This document shows, piece after piece, positions 8,672 through 16,739 of a stretch of 64,000 nt of DNA; positions within the stretch are counted from its first letter, which is position 1, and the number at the start of each line of letters is the position of its first letter. Below the pieces are notes generated by a model. It saw nothing but the letters and a program-made list of their open reading frames with translations. It was not told the DNA's origin and ran no database searches. Source of the stretch: Stenotrophomonas sp. 57 (GTDB lineage: Bacteria; Pseudomonadota; Gammaproteobacteria; Xanthomonadales; Xanthomonadaceae); the NCBI RefSeq assembly GCF_030291075.1, contig NZ_CP127407.1:3718001-3782000 (forward strand). Reading direction: 5' to 3'. Both the position numbers and the translations under genes were made by a program.

Positions 8672-10036
8672 TCAATACGCGAACTCGCGGAAGACCGGAT
8701 CCACATCGCCGTGCCAGCGGCCATGGAACAGCGCCAGCTTGCGCTCGGCCGGGGTCAGGCCGGATTCGACGATCTCCTGCAGCACGTCCAGGAACTTGCT
8801 CTCGTCCTGGCCATCGGCATTGCGCGCGGCACGGCGCTTGAGGCCTTCCACCGAAATCTTCACCGCCTCGCGGGCCAGGTCGCGCACCGTGCCGTTGCGG
8901 AACGGCAGGTTCATCGCATGCTTCGGTACACCGTCGCGCAGCGCATGGCGCTCGGCCAGGGTGAAGTCGCGCACCAGGTCCCAGGCGGCATCCAGCGCGG
9001 TGTCGTCGTACAGCAGGCCCACCCAGAACGCCGGCAGCGCACACAGGCGGCTCCACGGGCCGCCATCGGCGCCGCGCATTTCCAGGTACTTCTTCAGGCG
9101 CACTTCCGGGAACGCAGTGGTCATGTGGTCCGACCAGTCGCGCAGCGTCGGCAGCGCACCCGGCAGCACCGGGAGCTTGCCCTGCATGAAATCGCGGAAG
9201 CTCTGCCCGCTGGCGTCGTGGTAGATGCCATCGCGGTAGGAGAAGTACATCGGCACGTCGAGCAGGTAATCGACATAGCGCTCGTAACCGAAGCCCTCCT
9301 CGAACACGAAGTCCAGCATGCCGGTGCGGTCGGCGTCGGTGTCGGTCCAGATGTGCGAGCGGTAGCTCAGGTAGCCATTCGGCTTGCCTTCGGTGAATGG
9401 CGAATCGGCAAACAGCGCGGTGGCGATCGGCTGCAGCGCCAGCGACACGCGGAACTTCTTCACCATGTCCGCTTCGGTGGCGTAGTCCAGGTTCACCTGT
9501 ACCGTGCAGGTGCGGGTCATCATGTCCAGGCCGAGCGAGCCGACCTTGGGCATGTACGAGCGCATGATCTTGTAGCGGCCCTTCGGCATCCACGGCATCT
9601 CATCGCGCTTCCACTTCGGCTGGAAACCCATGCCGAGGAAACCCAGCTGCAATTCGCCTGCCACCTGCGCCACTTCATTGAGGTGGGTGCCGGTCTCCAC
9701 GCAGGTCTGGTGGATGGTCTCCAGCGCTGCACCGGACAGTTCCAGCTGACCGGCCGGTTCCAGCGTCACCGAAGCGCCATCGCGCAGCAGGGCGATGGTG
9801 TTGCCGTTTTCCTGCACCGGCGTCCAACCAAAACGGACCAGGCCGTTGAGCAGCGCTTCGATGCCCCGCTCGCCTTCGAAGGTCGGCGGGCGCAGGTCAT
9901 CCAGGCGGAAGCCGAACTTCTCGTGCTCGGTACCAATGCGCCACCGCGCGCGGGGCTTTTCGCCGGAGGCGATCTCCGCCACCAGCTGCGAGCGGTCGGT
10001 AATGGGGGTATCGGCGACGTGGCTGGGGCTCGACAA
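8672..10036 (-). CDS. gshA: Glutamate-cysteine ligase, plant/proteobacterial type
   Basis: First and rate-limiting enzyme of glutathione synthesis, joining glutamate and cysteine with ATP in the cytoplasm. The sequence matches the plant-like GCL class: [12 protein letters not shown] near the N-terminus, [11 protein letters not shown], then [30 protein letters not shown] and a central [20 protein letters not shown]. The frame begins at a GTG at 10114, but a TATAGT hexamer that looks like a -10 element lies inside that extension. Starting at TTG 10036 gives 454 residues, the normal family length. It is a single gene, facing the alcohol dehydrogenase across a terminator. Glutathione also supplies the frmA pathway at the start of the window. 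Confidence 0.93.
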   Translation of the reverse strand: MSSPSHVADTPITDRSQLVAEIASGEKPRARWRIGTEHEKFGFRLDDLRPPTFEGERGIEALLNGLVRFGWTPVQENGNTIALLRDGASVTLEPAGQLELSGAALETIHQTCVETGTHLNEVAQVAGELQLGFLGMGFQPKWKRDEMPWMPKGRYKIMRSYMPKVGSLGLDMMTRTCTVQVNLDYATEADMVKKFRVSLALQPIATALFADSPFTEGKPNGYLSYRSHIWTDTDADRTGMLDFVFEEGFGYERYVDYLLDVPMYFSYRDGIYHDASGQSFRDFMQGKLPVLPGALPTLRDWSDHMTTAFPEVRLKKYLEMRGADGGPWSRLCALPAFWVGLLYDDTALDAAWDLVRDFTLAERHALRDGVPKHAMNLPFRNGTVRDLAREAVKISVEGLKRRAARNADGQDESKFLDVLQEIVESGLTPAERKLALFHGRWHGDVDPVFREFAY

Positions 10037-10188
10037 GGGGGTGGCTCGCTGGACAGTGGCAGGGGATGTGGGGCCCAGGGCCTTCCATCGCAAGGGCGCA
10101 CTATAGCGTGGCACTCTGCTGCGTCATGCGACGGTGACGGGTTTCAGCATCCTACCGACGCCCTCTTGACCCTCGTACACTCAGGGTC

Positions 10189-10893
10189 ATGAGCCGCCAT
10201 TCACGACACCCCGAACTGCACCGCTCCGAGCGCGTCGGCTGGCTGCGTGCCGCCGTGCTGGGCGCCAACGATGGCATTGTCTCGGTGGCTGGCCTGGTGG
10301 TTGGCGTGGCCGCCAGCGGCGCCTCGGCCAGCACGATCCTGGCCACCGGCGTGGCCGGCACCGTGGCCGGCGCGATGTCGATGGCCGCCGGCGAGTATGT
10401 CTCGGTGCAGACCCAGGCCGACACCGAGGACGCCGACCTGGCGATGGAAAAACGCGAGCTGCGCGAAGACCCGCATAGCGAGCTGGAAGAGCTGGCCGCG
10501 ATCTACCGCCACCGCGGACTGGAACCGGCGCTGGCACGGCAGGTGGCCGAACAGCTCACCGCGCACGACGCGCTCGGTGCCCACGCCCGCGACGAACTGG
10601 GCATTACCGATACCCTGCGCGCACGCCCCCTGCAGGCGGCGCTGGCCTCGGCCGGCGCCTTCACCTGTGGCGCCGTACTGCCGGTACTGACCGCCCTGCT
10701 CGCACCGGTGGACAAGGTCGCGGTGATGACCACGGCCAGCACCCTGCTCGGCCTGTGCCTGACCGGCGCGATGGCGGCCCAGGCCGGCGGCGCACCGCCG
10801 GTACGCGGCGCGATCCGGGTGATGTTCTGGGGCGCGCTGGCGATGGCCGCGGCCGCAGTCGTCGGTCGCCTGCTCGGTGCCCACGTGTCATGA
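10189..10893 (+). CDS. VIT1/CCC1-family iron/manganese transporter
   Basis: Integral membrane protein of 234 residues. It starts with a soluble segment, then GWLRAAVLGANDGIVSVAGLVVGVA, the hallmark first membrane helix of the VIT family, and a second helix ending GAMSMAAGEYVSVQTQ. A charged, Glu-rich cytoplasmic loop (about residues 80-145: EKRELREDPHSELEELAAIYRHRG) corresponds to the metal-binding domain of the family. Three more hydrophobic helices follow. Relatives move Fe2+ or Mn2+ out of the cytosol. Its last codons overlap the start of the next gene (ATGA), so the AraC regulator behind it is translationally coupled. Confidence 0.9.
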   Translation: MSRHSRHPELHRSERVGWLRAAVLGANDGIVSVAGLVVGVAASGASASTILATGVAGTVAGAMSMAAGEYVSVQTQADTEDADLAMEKRELREDPHSELEELAAIYRHRGLEPALARQVAEQLTAHDALGAHARDELGITDTLRARPLQAALASAGAFTCGAVLPVLTALLAPVDKVAVMTTASTLLGLCLTGAMAAQAGGAPPVRGAIRVMFWGALAMAAAAVVGRLLGAHVS

Positions 10894-11714
10894 CCGCCAT
10901 GCTGCCCCCGGCCACCGCGCTGCTGGCCGAGATGGCCAGCCTGGCCGGCTGTGAACGCGCCGAGGGCTATGCCTGCATCACCGCACGCCGCGAGCATGGC
11001 GCAAGTTCGGTGGAGATTCCGCAACCGCAGTTCGCGATCCTGCTGGAAGGCCGCAAGCAGGTACGCACCGCGCACCAGTCGCTGGAGTTCGTGCCCGGCG
11101 ACATCCTGCTGCTGAGCCAGCGTTGCCGCATCGATGTGGTCAACACACCCGACCCGCGCAGTGGCCGTTACCTCAGCGCCATCGTGCCGCTGCGTGCCGA
11201 AGTGCTGGCGGCCGCTCGCACGCTGTGGAGCGAGGGGCTTCCCGCGCCCGGCCAGGCGATGGCGCGGTTGCCGTTGATCGAACATGGCGCGGTACTGCGC
11301 CAATGGCGGCAATCGCTGCAGGACGGGCGTTACAGCGAAGCACGATTGGCCCTGGCCTCGCTGGTACTGACCCTGTGCCGGCAGGGCCACGGCAACCTGC
11401 TGCTGCCGCAGGCGCCGAGCCTGGGCGAACAGATCCGCGACCGCATCGCCGCCGAACCGGCACGCGACTGGCAGTCGCGCGATGTGGAAGAACAGTTCGC
11501 GCTGAGCGGCGCGACCCTGCGCCGCCGGCTCGCTGCCGAGGACACCAGCCTGCGCCAGCTGCTCACCGAGGCACGGCTGGCGCATGGCATGCAGCTGCTC
11601 TACACCACGGACCTGCCGTTGAAGACCGTGGCCGCACGCGCGGGCTATCGGTCTGCGGCGAGTTTCAGCAAGCGCTTCGCCGAGCAGTATGGGCTGGCGC
11701 CCACAGACATCTGA
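10890..11714 (+). CDS. AraC-family transcriptional regulator with N-terminal cupin-like domain
   Basis: Regulator of 274 residues. The first 170 residues look like the cupin-type sensor of AraC_N regulators (QPQFAILLEGRKQVRTAHQ then FVPGDILLLS). The C-terminal 100 residues carry two helix-turn-helix motifs: VEEQFALSGATLRRRLAAED and the AraC signature LKTVAARAGYRSAASFSKRF. The protein ends soon after GLAPTDI, slightly short of the usual AraC tail. It overlaps the metal transporter by four bases (ATGA), an unusual pairing that suggests it responds to the same condition. The ligand is unknown. Confidence 0.88.
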   Translation: MTAMLPPATALLAEMASLAGCERAEGYACITARREHGASSVEIPQPQFAILLEGRKQVRTAHQSLEFVPGDILLLSQRCRIDVVNTPDPRSGRYLSAIVPLRAEVLAAARTLWSEGLPAPGQAMARLPLIEHGAVLRQWRQSLQDGRYSEARLALASLVLTLCRQGHGNLLLPQAPSLGEQIRDRIAAEPARDWQSRDVEEQFALSGATLRRRLAAEDTSLRQLLTEARLAHGMQLLYTTDLPLKTVAARAGYRSAASFSKRFAEQYGLAPTDI

Positions 11715-11723
11715 GGGGGTTCG

Positions 11724-11912
11724 GCAGGGCTGCGCCCTGCACCCGCCGAAGCGAGTGCAAGAGCCGTAGCAACAGCAACAGCATGCATTCCGTGGGATGG
11801 CGGGGGGCGGTGTGGGTGGGCAGGACACGCCGTAAACCCGTCCCTGGGGGCTCGATGGCGCCATCCATGGCGCCAACGGTCCTGCCCACCCACACCGCCC
11901 CACCTTCGACAG
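11724..11912 (+). repeat. Composite structured repeat, copy 1
   Basis: In order: small hairpin GCAGGGC-TGC-GCCCTGC (11724-11740); a GCAACAGCAACAGC-containing linker; GTGGGATGGCGGG; a perfect 23-base stem (left arm 11804-11826, right arm 11879-11901) enclosing 52 bases; then CCTTCGACAG (11903-11912). The 52-base loop starts ACGCCGTAAACCC and holds an inner hairpin TGGCGCCAT-CC-ATGGCGCCA (11856-11875). The same order and loop size recur, inverted, at 12090-12274. It begins 10 bases after the AraC stop codon. Confidence 0.85.
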
Positions 11913-11959
11913 GTTCACTCGGCTGTTGGCAACTGCGGCTTTGTTCCGCGCGGCTGTTG

Positions 11960-12050
11960 GTAGGTGTCGACCTTGGTCGACACATCTGTCAGATATCGAA
12001 TGAGTCATCCACGCATGGCGTGGATCTACTGTGTCGACCAAGGTCGACAC
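11960..12050. repeat. Cluster of three SMAG-type palindromes
   Basis: GTAG then GTGTCGACC-TT-GGTCGACAC (11960-11983); ATCCACGC-ATG-GCGTGGAT followed by CTAC (12007-12029); GTGTCGACC-AA-GGTCGACAC (12031-12050). The first and third are inverted relative to each other, as in SMAG dimers. They occupy the space between the two composite repeats. Confidence 0.75.
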
Positions 12051-12089
12051 CCACTAAGGCAATACGTCGTTCCGACAGATCGCGGCCAA

Positions 12090-12274
12090 CTGTCGAAGGC
12101 GGGGTGGGTCCGGTTGCGGGAGTGTCCGCGGCATGGATGCCGCGGCCAAGCCCCCATGGAAGGGTTTACGGCGTCTCCCGCAACCGGACCCACCCCGCCA
12201 TCCCACAGGAAACCAGCTTTTGCTTCGGCCGTTGCCGTTGCCGTTGCCTCTGCGGGTGCAGGGCGCAGCCCTGC
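12090..12274 (-). repeat. Composite structured repeat, copy 2 (inverted)
   Basis: Read on the minus strand it has the same parts as copy 1: hairpin GCAGGGC-TGC-GCCCTGC (12258-12274), a GCAACGGCAACGGC linker, GTGGGATGGCGGGG, a perfect 25-base stem (arms 12098-12122 and 12175-12199) enclosing exactly 52 bases, and CCTTCGACAG (12090-12099). The loop again starts ACGCCGTAAACCC and contains an inner hairpin, here CCGCGGCAT-CC-ATGCCGCGG (12126-12145). The stem sequences differ from copy 1 but pairing is kept. Confidence 0.85.
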
Positions 12275-12380
12275 AGCCCCCCCTTCCCTGAGCATTCCAC
12301 GTAGTGGTTTGAGCGCCGCGCACACGCCAGCCACGGCACGCTAGGCCAACGGAACCACCCGTCATCCACCGAGAACCACC

Positions 12381-13355
12381 ATGACCCTGCGCCACCTGCC
12401 CCTGCGCTCCGCCCTGCTGCTGGTCCTGTCGTCCCTGCCGCTGGCCGCGCTGGCCGAGGCTACTTCACCCGCCCCCACCCAGCAGGTGCCTGGCGTCTAT
12501 CACCAGCGCGTCGGCGCACTGCAGGTCACCGCCCTGTTCGATGGCGTGGTCGCGCTGGGCCGGCAGGAAGTGGTGGACGTGCCGCCCACCCTGGTCAGCC
12601 GCCTGCTGGATGGCCGCTACGTACCGGAGGACAAGAAGGGCCTGCAGACCGCGATCAATGCATTCCTGATCCGCCAGGGCAACCACCTGACCCTGGTCGA
12701 TACCGGCACCGCGCAGTGCTTCGGCCCTGGCCTGGGCCAGGTGCTGGGCAACCTGCGCGCGTCCGGGGTGGACCCGGCCGAGGTGGACGACGTGCTGCTG
12801 ACCCATGCCCATCCGGACCACCTGTGCGGCGTGCTCGATGCGCAGGGCAAGCCGGCCTATCCCAACGCCACGGTGTGGCTGTCCAAGGCCGATGCCGACT
12901 ACTGGCTCAACCCGGCCAGCGAGGCCACCGCGCCGCAGGGCGTGCGCTTCGCCTTCCCGCTGGCGCGCAACGCGGTGGCGCCGTACCAGGCCAGCGGCCA
13001 TCTGCGTACGTTCAACCCCGGCGATGCCCTGCCTGGCGGCGCCGTGGCGATGGATACCCATGGCCATACGCCCGGCCATGTCTCCTATCGGTTCGACAGC
13101 CAGGGCCAGTCACTGCTGGTATGGGGCGATGTGCTGCACTTCCATGCGGTGCAGTTCGCGCACCCGGAGGCCGCATTCGAAGCGGATTCTGACCGCAACG
13201 CGGCCACCGCCAGCCGACGCGGCCTGCTGCAGCAGGCCACCACCAGGGGCTGGTGGGTGGCCGGTGCGCACCTCCCGTTCCCCGGCCTGGGCCATGTGCG
13301 TGCCGAGGGCGAGGCCTATGCGTGGGTGCCGGCGGAGTATTCGCCGTTGAAATGA
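12381..13355 (+). CDS. Secreted MBL-fold metallo-hydrolase (methyl parathion hydrolase / lactonase-like)
   Basis: Protein of 324 residues with a signal peptide (basic start MTLRHLPLRS, hydrophobic core to about residue 22, cleavage near ALAEA). The metallo-beta-lactamase fold is shown by THAHPDHLCG with His142, His144, Asp146 and His147 as metal ligands, followed by a GHTPGH histidine motif and WVAGAHLPFPGLGH near the end. The layout (GALQVTALFDGVVALGRQEV, then AFLIRQGNHLTLVDTG) matches the periplasmic branch containing methyl parathion hydrolase and lactonases, which open esters or acyl-homoserine lactones. Real substrate unknown. It follows the repeat-rich gap and probably has its own promoter. 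Confidence 0.88.
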   Translation: MTLRHLPLRSALLLVLSSLPLAALAEATSPAPTQQVPGVYHQRVGALQVTALFDGVVALGRQEVVDVPPTLVSRLLDGRYVPEDKKGLQTAINAFLIRQGNHLTLVDTGTAQCFGPGLGQVLGNLRASGVDPAEVDDVLLTHAHPDHLCGVLDAQGKPAYPNATVWLSKADADYWLNPASEATAPQGVRFAFPLARNAVAPYQASGHLRTFNPGDALPGGAVAMDTHGHTPGHVSYRFDSQGQSLLVWGDVLHFHAVQFAHPEAAFEADSDRNAATASRRGLLQQATTRGWWVAGAHLPFPGLGHVRAEGEAYAWVPAEYSPLK

Positions 13356-13369
13356 GCCGATGAGCCCTT

Positions 13370-13445
13370 GTAGGGCCGAGCCCATGCGCGGCTACCGGGG
13401 CCTGGCCGCGCTGCGCGCGGCAGCCGAGCGTGGGCTCGGCGCTAC
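13370..13445. repeat. SMAG-type inverted dimer
   Basis: Starts GTAGGGCCGAGCCCATG and ends in the inverted unit GTGGGCTCGGCGCTAC, with GC-rich palindromic sequence between. It lies between the convergent ends of the metallo-hydrolase gene and engB, where it may stop or stabilise transcripts from both sides. Confidence 0.75.
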
Positions 13446-13461
13446 AGGAAAACCGGAAGCC

Positions 13462-14064
13462 TTATTCCAGTCCCAGCCAGCCGCCGATCACGCCACGGGC
13501 TTCGTCCACGCCGGTGCGGTCCTCACCGGAGAACACCTGCACGCTGACGCTGTCGCCGTAGGCCGACTGCAGCTCCTTGCGCACCTTCTGCAGGGTCTGC
13601 ATCTGCTGGCTGCGGCTGAGCTTGTCGGCCTTGGTCAGCAACGCGTGCGCGGGCATGCCACGCTGCACGGCATAGGACAGCATCTGCCGGTCGTAGTCCT
13701 TCAACGGATGGCGGATGTCCATCACTACCACCAGCCCCTTCAGGGCCTCGCGGGTGCGGAAATAGCGGTCGATGAAGGCCTGCCAGTGGGCCTGCAGGTC
13801 CAGCGGCACCTTGGCGTAGCCATAACCGGGCAGGTCGACCAGATGCGCTTCCGGGGTGATCTGGAAGAACACCAGCTGCTGGGTGCGGCCGGGCGTCTTG
13901 GAGACACGGGCCAGCGCGTTCTGGCGGGTCAGCGCGTTGAGCGCACTGGATTTGCCGGCGTTGGAGCGGCCGGCAAAGGCCACTTCGGCACCTTCGTCGG
14001 GCGGCAGCTGCCGCACGTTGTGGGCCGAGAGGTGGTAACGGGCGCGTTCGATGAGCAATGACAT
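13462..14064 (-). CDS. engB: Ribosome biogenesis GTPase EngB/YsxC
   Basis: GTPase of 200 residues required for assembly of the large ribosomal subunit. Motifs in order: G1 GRSNAGKSS (residues 32-40), G2 region TPGRTQ, G3 DLPGYGYAKVP, G4 TKADKL and a G5-like FSGEDRTG. The open frame runs 200 codons upstream through the neighbouring cytochrome gene on the other strand; ATG 14064 gives MSLLIERARYHLS, the standard start and length. It is divergent from cytochrome c4, as commonly seen in gammaproteobacteria where engB sits beside this gene. Confidence 0.95.
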   Translation of the reverse strand: MSLLIERARYHLSAHNVRQLPPDEGAEVAFAGRSNAGKSSALNALTRQNALARVSKTPGRTQQLVFFQITPEAHLVDLPGYGYAKVPLDLQAHWQAFIDRYFRTREALKGLVVVMDIRHPLKDYDRQMLSYAVQRGMPAHALLTKADKLSRSQQMQTLQKVRKELQSAYGDSVSVQVFSGEDRTGVDEARGVIGGWLGLE

Positions 14065-14221
14065 GTGCCTAGGATCGCATGTTGCGGCGCCGCGCGCCCG
14101 TGCCGGCGGCCCCCTGCGGGCATTTTGCTGCACTGCTGCGTTGACCGTGCGCGGAAACGCCGTTGATAATCCGGGCGATGCCGGCGGCCACCGCCCGGCC
14201 CGGTCCATACGGAGCTTCAGC

Positions 14222-15022
14222 ATGCGCCACGCTCGCGTTCTTGCCGTATCCGCCCTTGCCACTGCCGTAGTCGTTGCCGCTGCTGCGTTCGCGCAGACCA
14301 CGTTGACCCCGCTGCCCGACAACGGGCCGATCAAAACCGCCTCGCTGGAGGTAGACTTCAGCAAAACCCACTGGGGCGATGCCAAGGCCGGCCAGACCAA
14401 GGCCTCGGCCTGCGCGGCCTGCCATGGCGCCGATGGCAATTCCACGGTCGAGATGTATCCGTCCATCGCCGGCCAGAGCGAGCGATACGTGGCCCAGCAG
14501 ATGGCCCTGATCGCCAACGGCCAGCGCAGCTCGGGCGCCGCGGTGGCGATGGTCCCGTTCGTGCAGAACCTCACGCCGCAGGACATGCGCGATATCGGCG
14601 CGTTCTTCGCCACCCAGAAGGCCACGGCCGGCATCGCCGACGATACGGCGGTCACCGACGGCCCGTACAAGGGCATGAAGTTCTACGAGATCGGCCAGCA
14701 GCTGTACCGCGGCGGTGATGCCAAGCGCGGCCTGCCGGCCTGCATGGCCTGCCACGGCCCCAGCGGTGCCGGCAATCCCGGCCCGGCCTACCCGCACATC
14801 GGCGGCCAGCACGCCAGCTATGTCGCGCGCCGCCTGCAGGAATACCAGGCCGGCCAGACCAACGAGACCGACAAGGCCCACTTCCAGATCATGGCCACGG
14901 TGGCGCAGAAGCTGAGCGAGCAGGAAGTGCAGGCGCTGTCGAGCTACCTGCAGGGCCTGCACAACAAGGCCGACGACATGGCCGCCACGGTCGCGCCGAC
15001 GCAACCGGCTGCCGCCCCCTGA
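14222..15022 (+). CDS. Di-haem cytochrome c4, periplasmic
   Basis: Periplasmic electron carrier of 266 residues with two haem c groups. A signal peptide (about residues 1-24, ending AFAQ) is followed by two similar halves, each with a CxxCH haem site: Cys64/Cys67-His68 (CAACHG) and Cys174/Cys177-His178 (CMACHG), with methionines downstream in each half as sixth ligands. It is longer than many c4 proteins (about 200 residues) because of extra residues at the N-terminus and a Pro/Ala-rich tail. GGAG lies before ATG 14222. The following dsbA genes act in the same compartment and could help form the thiols used for haem attachment (inference). Confidence 0.93.
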   Translation: MRHARVLAVSALATAVVVAAAAFAQTTLTPLPDNGPIKTASLEVDFSKTHWGDAKAGQTKASACAACHGADGNSTVEMYPSIAGQSERYVAQQMALIANGQRSSGAAVAMVPFVQNLTPQDMRDIGAFFATQKATAGIADDTAVTDGPYKGMKFYEIGQQLYRGGDAKRGLPACMACHGPSGAGNPGPAYPHIGGQHASYVARRLQEYQAGQTNETDKAHFQIMATVAQKLSEQEVQALSSYLQGLHNKADDMAATVAPTQPAAAP

Positions 15023-15079
15023 CCGCCACTGGTCGGCCCGGGCCGCCACCGCGGCCCTCGCCTGCGGTATGTTTCGTTC

Positions 15080-15110
15080 ACGCCGGCGGCTGCGCCGGCG
15101 TTGCTTTTTT
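15080..15110 (+). terminator. Intrinsic terminator after cytochrome c4
   Basis: Stem ACGCCGGC / GCCGGCGT (15080-15087 with 15094-15101), six-base loop, then a run of six T at 15105-15110. It ends the cytochrome transcript and sits just before the dsbA ribosome site, so it may also attenuate read-through into dsbA. Confidence 0.8.
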
Positions 15111-15128
15111 CAACGGAGATGCGTGTCG

Positions 15129-15779
15129 ATGAGGTTGATTTCCCGCCTGCTGTTGTCCCTGCTGGTCGTGCTGCCGCTGGCGGCCAGTGCCGCCGCCCCT
15201 GCCAACGCACCGCTGGTGGAAGGCAAAGACTACGAACGCATCGCCCAGCCGGGCCCGTTCCAGCCGCTGGCCGGCAAGATCGAGGTGGTCGAGGTCTTCG
15301 GCTACACCTGCCCGCACTGCGCCCATTTCGAACCGCAGCTGGAAGCCTGGGCGGCCAAGTTGCCGGCCGACGTGCGTTTCACCCCGGTCCCGGCCGCCTT
15401 CGGCGGTGCCTGGGATGCCTGGGCCCTGGCCTATTACGCTGCCGATGAAGTCGGCGTGGCCAAGCGCAGCCATGCCGCCGTGTTCAAGGCCCTGCACGAA
15501 CAGGGTTCGCTGCCGATGCAGAACGTCTCGGCCGATGAGCTCGCCACCTTCTACAAGGCCTACGGCGTGACCCCGGACCGTTACCTGCAGGCCCTGCGCG
15601 GCGACGCCGTGCAGAAGAAGGTCGACGCCGCCCGCGCCTTCGCCCAGCGCACCAAGGTGCCGGGCACCCCGGCCATCATCATCAACGGCCAGTACCTGGT
15701 GCGTGGCAACAGCTTCGACGATCAGCTGCGCATCGCATCGGCGCTGATCGCCCAGGCCCGCGCCGCCCGCGGCCGCTGA
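15129..15779 (+). CDS. dsbA: Periplasmic thiol:disulfide oxidoreductase DsbA
   Basis: Thioredoxin-fold oxidase of 216 residues that puts disulfide bonds into exported proteins. A signal peptide (MRLISRLLLSLLVVLPLAASAAA) precedes the domain. The active site is Cys61-Pro-His-Cys64 (CPHC), the classical DsbA sequence, in VFGYTCPHCAHFEPQ. The cis-proline loop is seen in VPGTPAIIINGQYLV. ATG 15129 follows GGAG; a GTG two codons earlier is an equally possible start. The frame runs further upstream only through the terminator. A second, lipoprotein-type DsbA-like gene follows 106 bases later. Confidence 0.93.
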   Translation: MRLISRLLLSLLVVLPLAASAAAPANAPLVEGKDYERIAQPGPFQPLAGKIEVVEVFGYTCPHCAHFEPQLEAWAAKLPADVRFTPVPAAFGGAWDAWALAYYAADEVGVAKRSHAAVFKALHEQGSLPMQNVSADELATFYKAYGVTPDRYLQALRGDAVQKKVDAARAFAQRTKVPGTPAIIINGQYLVRGNSFDDQLRIASALIAQARAARGR

Positions 15780-15885
15780 ACCAACACCCACCACCGACAC
15801 GGCGCTGTCGCCGCCGCGTGTCATCATTTCCCCCTGGCCCGCGCATGACGCCGGCCCCACCATTCCAGATGCTGGAGACGTTTCC

Positions 15886-16716
15886 ATGAAGATCCGTTAC
15901 GCCCTCGCCCTCGCAGCGCTGCTGCCGATCCTGGCTGCCTGCAAGGCCGACGACGGCAGCACCAACACCACCGCAGCCCCGGCCCAACCGGCTGCCGCTC
16001 CGGCGACCTCCGAACCGGCCGCTCCGACCGCGGGTACCGAAGGCGCAGCCCCGGCCGCAGCCGAAGGCGAGAAGGCCGCGGCTGAAGCCGCACCGGCCGC
16101 CGCACCGGCCCCGACCACCGCCGCACTGACCGGCCCGGCCCCGGTGGAAGGCGCCGACTACCAGGTGATCCCGAACGGCCAGCCGTTCCAGCCGGCCGCT
16201 GGCAAGATCGAAGTGACCGAGATCTTCGGCTACGTCTGCCCGGCCTGCGCCGCGTTCCAGCCGCTGGTCGGCCCGTGGAAGGCCGGCCTGCCGAGCGACG
16301 TGAACTTCGTCTACGTGCCGGCCATGTTCGGCGGCACCTGGGATGATTACGCCCGTGCCTTCTACGCCGCGCAGACCCTGGGCGTGCAGGAGAAGACCCA
16401 CGAAGCGCTGTACGCCGCCATTCACTCGCAGAAGACCCTGAAGGGCGAGCGTGGCCGTGACTCGGTGGAGGACATCGCCAAGTTCTACAGCGCCTACGGT
16501 GTGGACCCGAAGCAGTTCGCCGCCACCATGGGCAGCTTCGCAGTGAATGCCAAGACCAACTCGGCCAAGCAGTTCGCGCAGCGCAGCCAGATCAGCGGCA
16601 CCCCGTCGATCATCGTCAACGGCAAGTACCTGGTGAAGGGCAAGAGCTTCCCGGACATGCTGCGCATCGCCGACCACCTGATCGCCCGCGAACGCGGTGC
16701 GGCCCAGGCTCACTGA
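15886..16716 (+). CDS. DsbA-like thiol:disulfide interchange lipoprotein with CPAC active site
   Basis: Protein of 276 residues. A lipoprotein signal ends in ILAAC with the acylated cysteine at residue 19. An Ala/Pro/Glu-rich low-complexity linker (about residues 25-85) then tethers a DsbA-type domain that begins PVEGADYQVIPNGQPFQPAAGKI. The active site is Cys118-Pro-Ala-Cys121 (CPAC), not the CPHC of its neighbour, and the cis-proline loop is SGTPSIIVNGKYLVKG. The two domains are clearly paralogous. The membrane tether and different dipeptide suggest a more reducing or client-specific role. Probably transcribed with the upstream dsbA. Confidence 0.9.
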   Translation: MKIRYALALAALLPILAACKADDGSTNTTAAPAQPAAAPATSEPAAPTAGTEGAAPAAAEGEKAAAEAAPAAAPAPTTAALTGPAPVEGADYQVIPNGQPFQPAAGKIEVTEIFGYVCPACAAFQPLVGPWKAGLPSDVNFVYVPAMFGGTWDDYARAFYAAQTLGVQEKTHEALYAAIHSQKTLKGERGRDSVEDIAKFYSAYGVDPKQFAATMGSFAVNAKTNSAKQFAQRSQISGTPSIIVNGKYLVKGKSFPDMLRIADHLIARERGAAQAH

Positions 16717-16739
16717 TCCAAGAGAAGCGTTTCCCGGCC

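Larger units (their letters stand above)
11715..12380. other. 666-bp gene-free, repeat-filled intergenic region
   Basis: Open frames here are broken by palindromes and show no recognisable protein, so I call no gene. The region holds two inverted copies of a composite structured repeat (11724-11912 and 12090-12274) around a cluster of SMAG-type hairpins (11960-12050). The last 100 bases before the metallo-hydrolase gene should contain its promoter, but I see no clear -35/-10 pair. Confidence 0.8.

Noticed and set aside
8580..10192. Plus-strand open frame overlapping gshA
   Set aside because: Antisense to gshA and running through the terminator hairpin; no protein features.
11123..12304. Open frame of 393 codons running from the AraC gene into the repeat region
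   Set aside because: It uses another frame of the AraC gene and then crosses two palindromic repeats; Arg/Pro/Ala-rich with no domain. Not a gene.
11715..12380. Possible CRISPR array because of repeated palindromes
   Set aside because: There are no regularly spaced identical repeats with unique spacers; the repeats are inverted, of mixed families and lie in both orientations.
13462..14676. Extended engB reading of 404 codons
   Set aside because: The first 204 codons are antisense to cytochrome c4; the GTPase family start is at 14064.
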